From: JAEUMG01 sp046349315
Lineage (GTDB): Bacteria > Pseudomonadota > Alphaproteobacteria > Rhizobiales > Aestuariivirgaceae
Direction of reading: 5' to 3'
Length of the DNA: 22,736 nucleotides
Assembly: GCA_046349315.1 (NCBI GenBank)
Contig: JAXMCQ010000037.1
Location: forward strand, 1 to 22,736
Part shown: positions 21,881 to 22,736 of the stretch, one piece after another
How the letters are laid out: each line of letters starts with the position of its first letter
How positions within the stretch are numbered: the stretch's first letter is position 1
Made by a program: the position numbers and the translations under genes
The notes under the pieces: model-generated
What the model was told of the DNA's origin: nothing
The model's input: only the letters and a program-made list of their open reading frames with translations
Databases searched by the model: none

Positions 21881-22315
21881 ATGGCGAGAACCGGATTGCT
21901 ACGCCTCTTGCTTGTGCTGGTTTTTCTGGTGCCCAATTTGGCGGCACGCGCCGGTGATATCAGCCGAGCGGATCAGTCGGCTTTTCAGGCGATCATTACG
22001 GACCAGATCGCTGCCTTCAATGCAGATGATGGCTTGCGCGCGTATTCGCACGCAGCACCAGTGATCAAACAGCTGTTCCCGTCACCGGATATGTTCATGT
22101 CGATGGTGAAACAGGGCTACCAACCGGTCTATCGCCAGAAGTCCTTCAATTTCGGCGCGGTGATCGACGATCTGGGCCGGCCCGCCCAAGAGGTGACAAT
22201 TGTCGACGTAAACGGCCAAACCTGGACTGCGATCTACTCCTTCGAGAGGCAAGCTAACGGGAACTGGAAAATCTCTGGTTGCCGACTGGTGCGGCTTCCT
22301 GGCGCGGATGTGTAA
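21881..22315 (+). CDS. Secreted DUF4864 family protein
   Basis: 144 residues. Signal peptide MARTGLLRLLLVLVFLVPNL, cleavage near ARA-G (24/25). The mature part, QAIITDQIAAFNADDGLRAYSHAAP followed by FPSPDMFMSMVKQGYQPVY and a beta-rich end (VTIVDVNGQTWTAIYSFERQANGNWKISGCRLV), matches DUF4864, which looks like a secreted NTF2/SnoaL-type fold. No catalytic residues are apparent. GAGGAG lies eight bases before the ATG at 21881, which is better than the longer start at 21851. The DUF2585 gene begins 9 bp later in the same frame, so it is an operon. The divergent partner is the cox operon, but no functional tie is shown. Confidence 0.75.
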   Translation: MARTGLLRLLLVLVFLVPNLAARAGDISRADQSAFQAIITDQIAAFNADDGLRAYSHAAPVIKQLFPSPDMFMSMVKQGYQPVYRQKSFNFGAVIDDLGRPAQEVTIVDVNGQTWTAIYSFERQANGNWKISGCRLVRLPGADV

Positions 22316-22324
22316 TATGGCGGG

Positions 22325-22736
22325 GTGATTCTCGTCCGCCGCTATTACCTGATCGCCGCCCTCCTCATCGTCGCCCTGGCAGTCACGCTGCTATTGATGG
22401 GGCGCGAACCCATCTGCAAATGCGGCTATGTGAAAATCTGGGAAGGCGTCGTCCAGAGCCCCGGCAATTCCCAGCATCTGACCGACTGGTACACGCCCTC
22501 CCACATCATCCACGGCTTCATTTTCTATGGAATCTTGTGGCTCTTCTTCAGGCACTGGCCGATCGGATTAAGGCTTGTCATCGCGATTCTGATCGAAGGT
22601 ACCTGGGAGATCTTCGAAAACACCGATCTGATCATCAACCGCTATCGCGAGGCGACAATATCGCTCGACTATTATGGCGACAGCGTCATCAATTCCGTCT
22701 TCGACGTTTTGGCGATGGTCGTGGGCTTTTTTCTGG
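22325..22736 (+). CDS. DUF2585 (UPF0314) membrane protein, C-terminus cut off
   Basis: 137 codons are present before the window ends; the family is usually about 190 residues. The first helix runs YYLIAALLIVALAVTLLLM. REPICKCGYVKIWEGVVQS and the segment with TDWYTPSHIIHGF are typical of this family, followed by more membrane spans (FIFYGILWLFF, and LRLVIAILIEGTWEIFENT). The start is GTG 22325, 9 bp after the DUF4864 stop; the frame runs back into that stop and no other start is possible before an internal ATG at codon 25. No function is known. Conserved His and Glu in the membrane segments (HIIHG, IEGTWEIFE) suggest a metal or catalytic site, which is inference. Confidence 0.85.
   Translation, partial: MILVRRYYLIAALLIVALAVTLLLMGREPICKCGYVKIWEGVVQSPGNSQHLTDWYTPSHIIHGFIFYGILWLFFRHWPIGLRLVIAILIEGTWEIFENTDLIINRYREATISLDYYGDSVINSVFDVLAMVVGFFL

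Overview
The window looks like a chromosomal segment of an alphaproteobacterium, most likely Hyphomicrobiales (inference from gene content). The clues are high G+C, the coxSLM-DEF-coxI molybdenum hydroxylase operon ending in a molybdopterin-binding/nucleotidyltransferase fusion, a DUF2585 membrane protein, and a PlcP/glycosyltransferase lipid-remodelling pair. I see no phage, insertion sequence, integrase or CRISPR array. This is ordinary chromosome with one accessory-looking stretch at about 1-5.6 kb.

Left part (1-5631). A His-rich cation diffusion facilitator is cut by the left edge. It is followed by a 343-bp gene-poor stretch with two hairpins. Next come mostly minus-strand small genes: a 34-residue single-span membrane protein, a ribbon-helix-helix DNA-binding protein with a palindrome in front of it, two secreted proteins with a von Hippel-Lindau (VHL) beta-domain, a cupin, a secreted LprI-like protein, a secreted protein with a 43-residue internal duplication, an amidoligase-fold enzyme, a DUF3303 protein and a small basic protein. 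Many of these are exported or peptide-related, and the locus is poorly characterised. Both VHL-like proteins keep, at exactly the spacing of human VHL, the residues that form its hydroxyproline pocket (one is Ser to Thr). This is the most surprising observation in the window.

Middle part (5758-13112). A tRNA-Leu(UAA) gene lies 10 bp behind gpt (xanthine phosphoribosyltransferase). A divergent orphan hybrid histidine kinase with PAS domains follows. Then come a metallophosphoesterase and a GT4 glycosyltransferase with overlapping reading frames. This pair fits the PlcP-Agt system, which replaces phospholipids with glycolipids when phosphate is scarce. Upstream lies a three-unit, 11-bp-period Pho-box-like array with a correctly spaced -10. 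After these are a convergent molybdopterin-binding (CinA-type) protein, then map (methionine aminopeptidase) and a radC-family gene.

Right part (13099-21640, minus strand). One long operon reads coxS-coxL-coxM, a hairpin, then coxD-coxE-coxF-coxI-(MoeA-like/MocA fusion). CoxL carries the active-site loop AYRGAGR rather than AYRCSFR, so this is a form II (CO-dehydrogenase-like) enzyme whose true substrate is uncertain. CoxS supplies two [2Fe-2S] clusters, CoxM the FAD, and CoxL the Mo-cytidine dinucleotide site. CoxD, CoxE, CoxF and CoxI are maturation factors, and the fusion protein probably makes the cytidine dinucleotide form of the cofactor. Divergent from coxS is a plus-strand pair, DUF4864 and DUF2585, the latter cut by the right edge.
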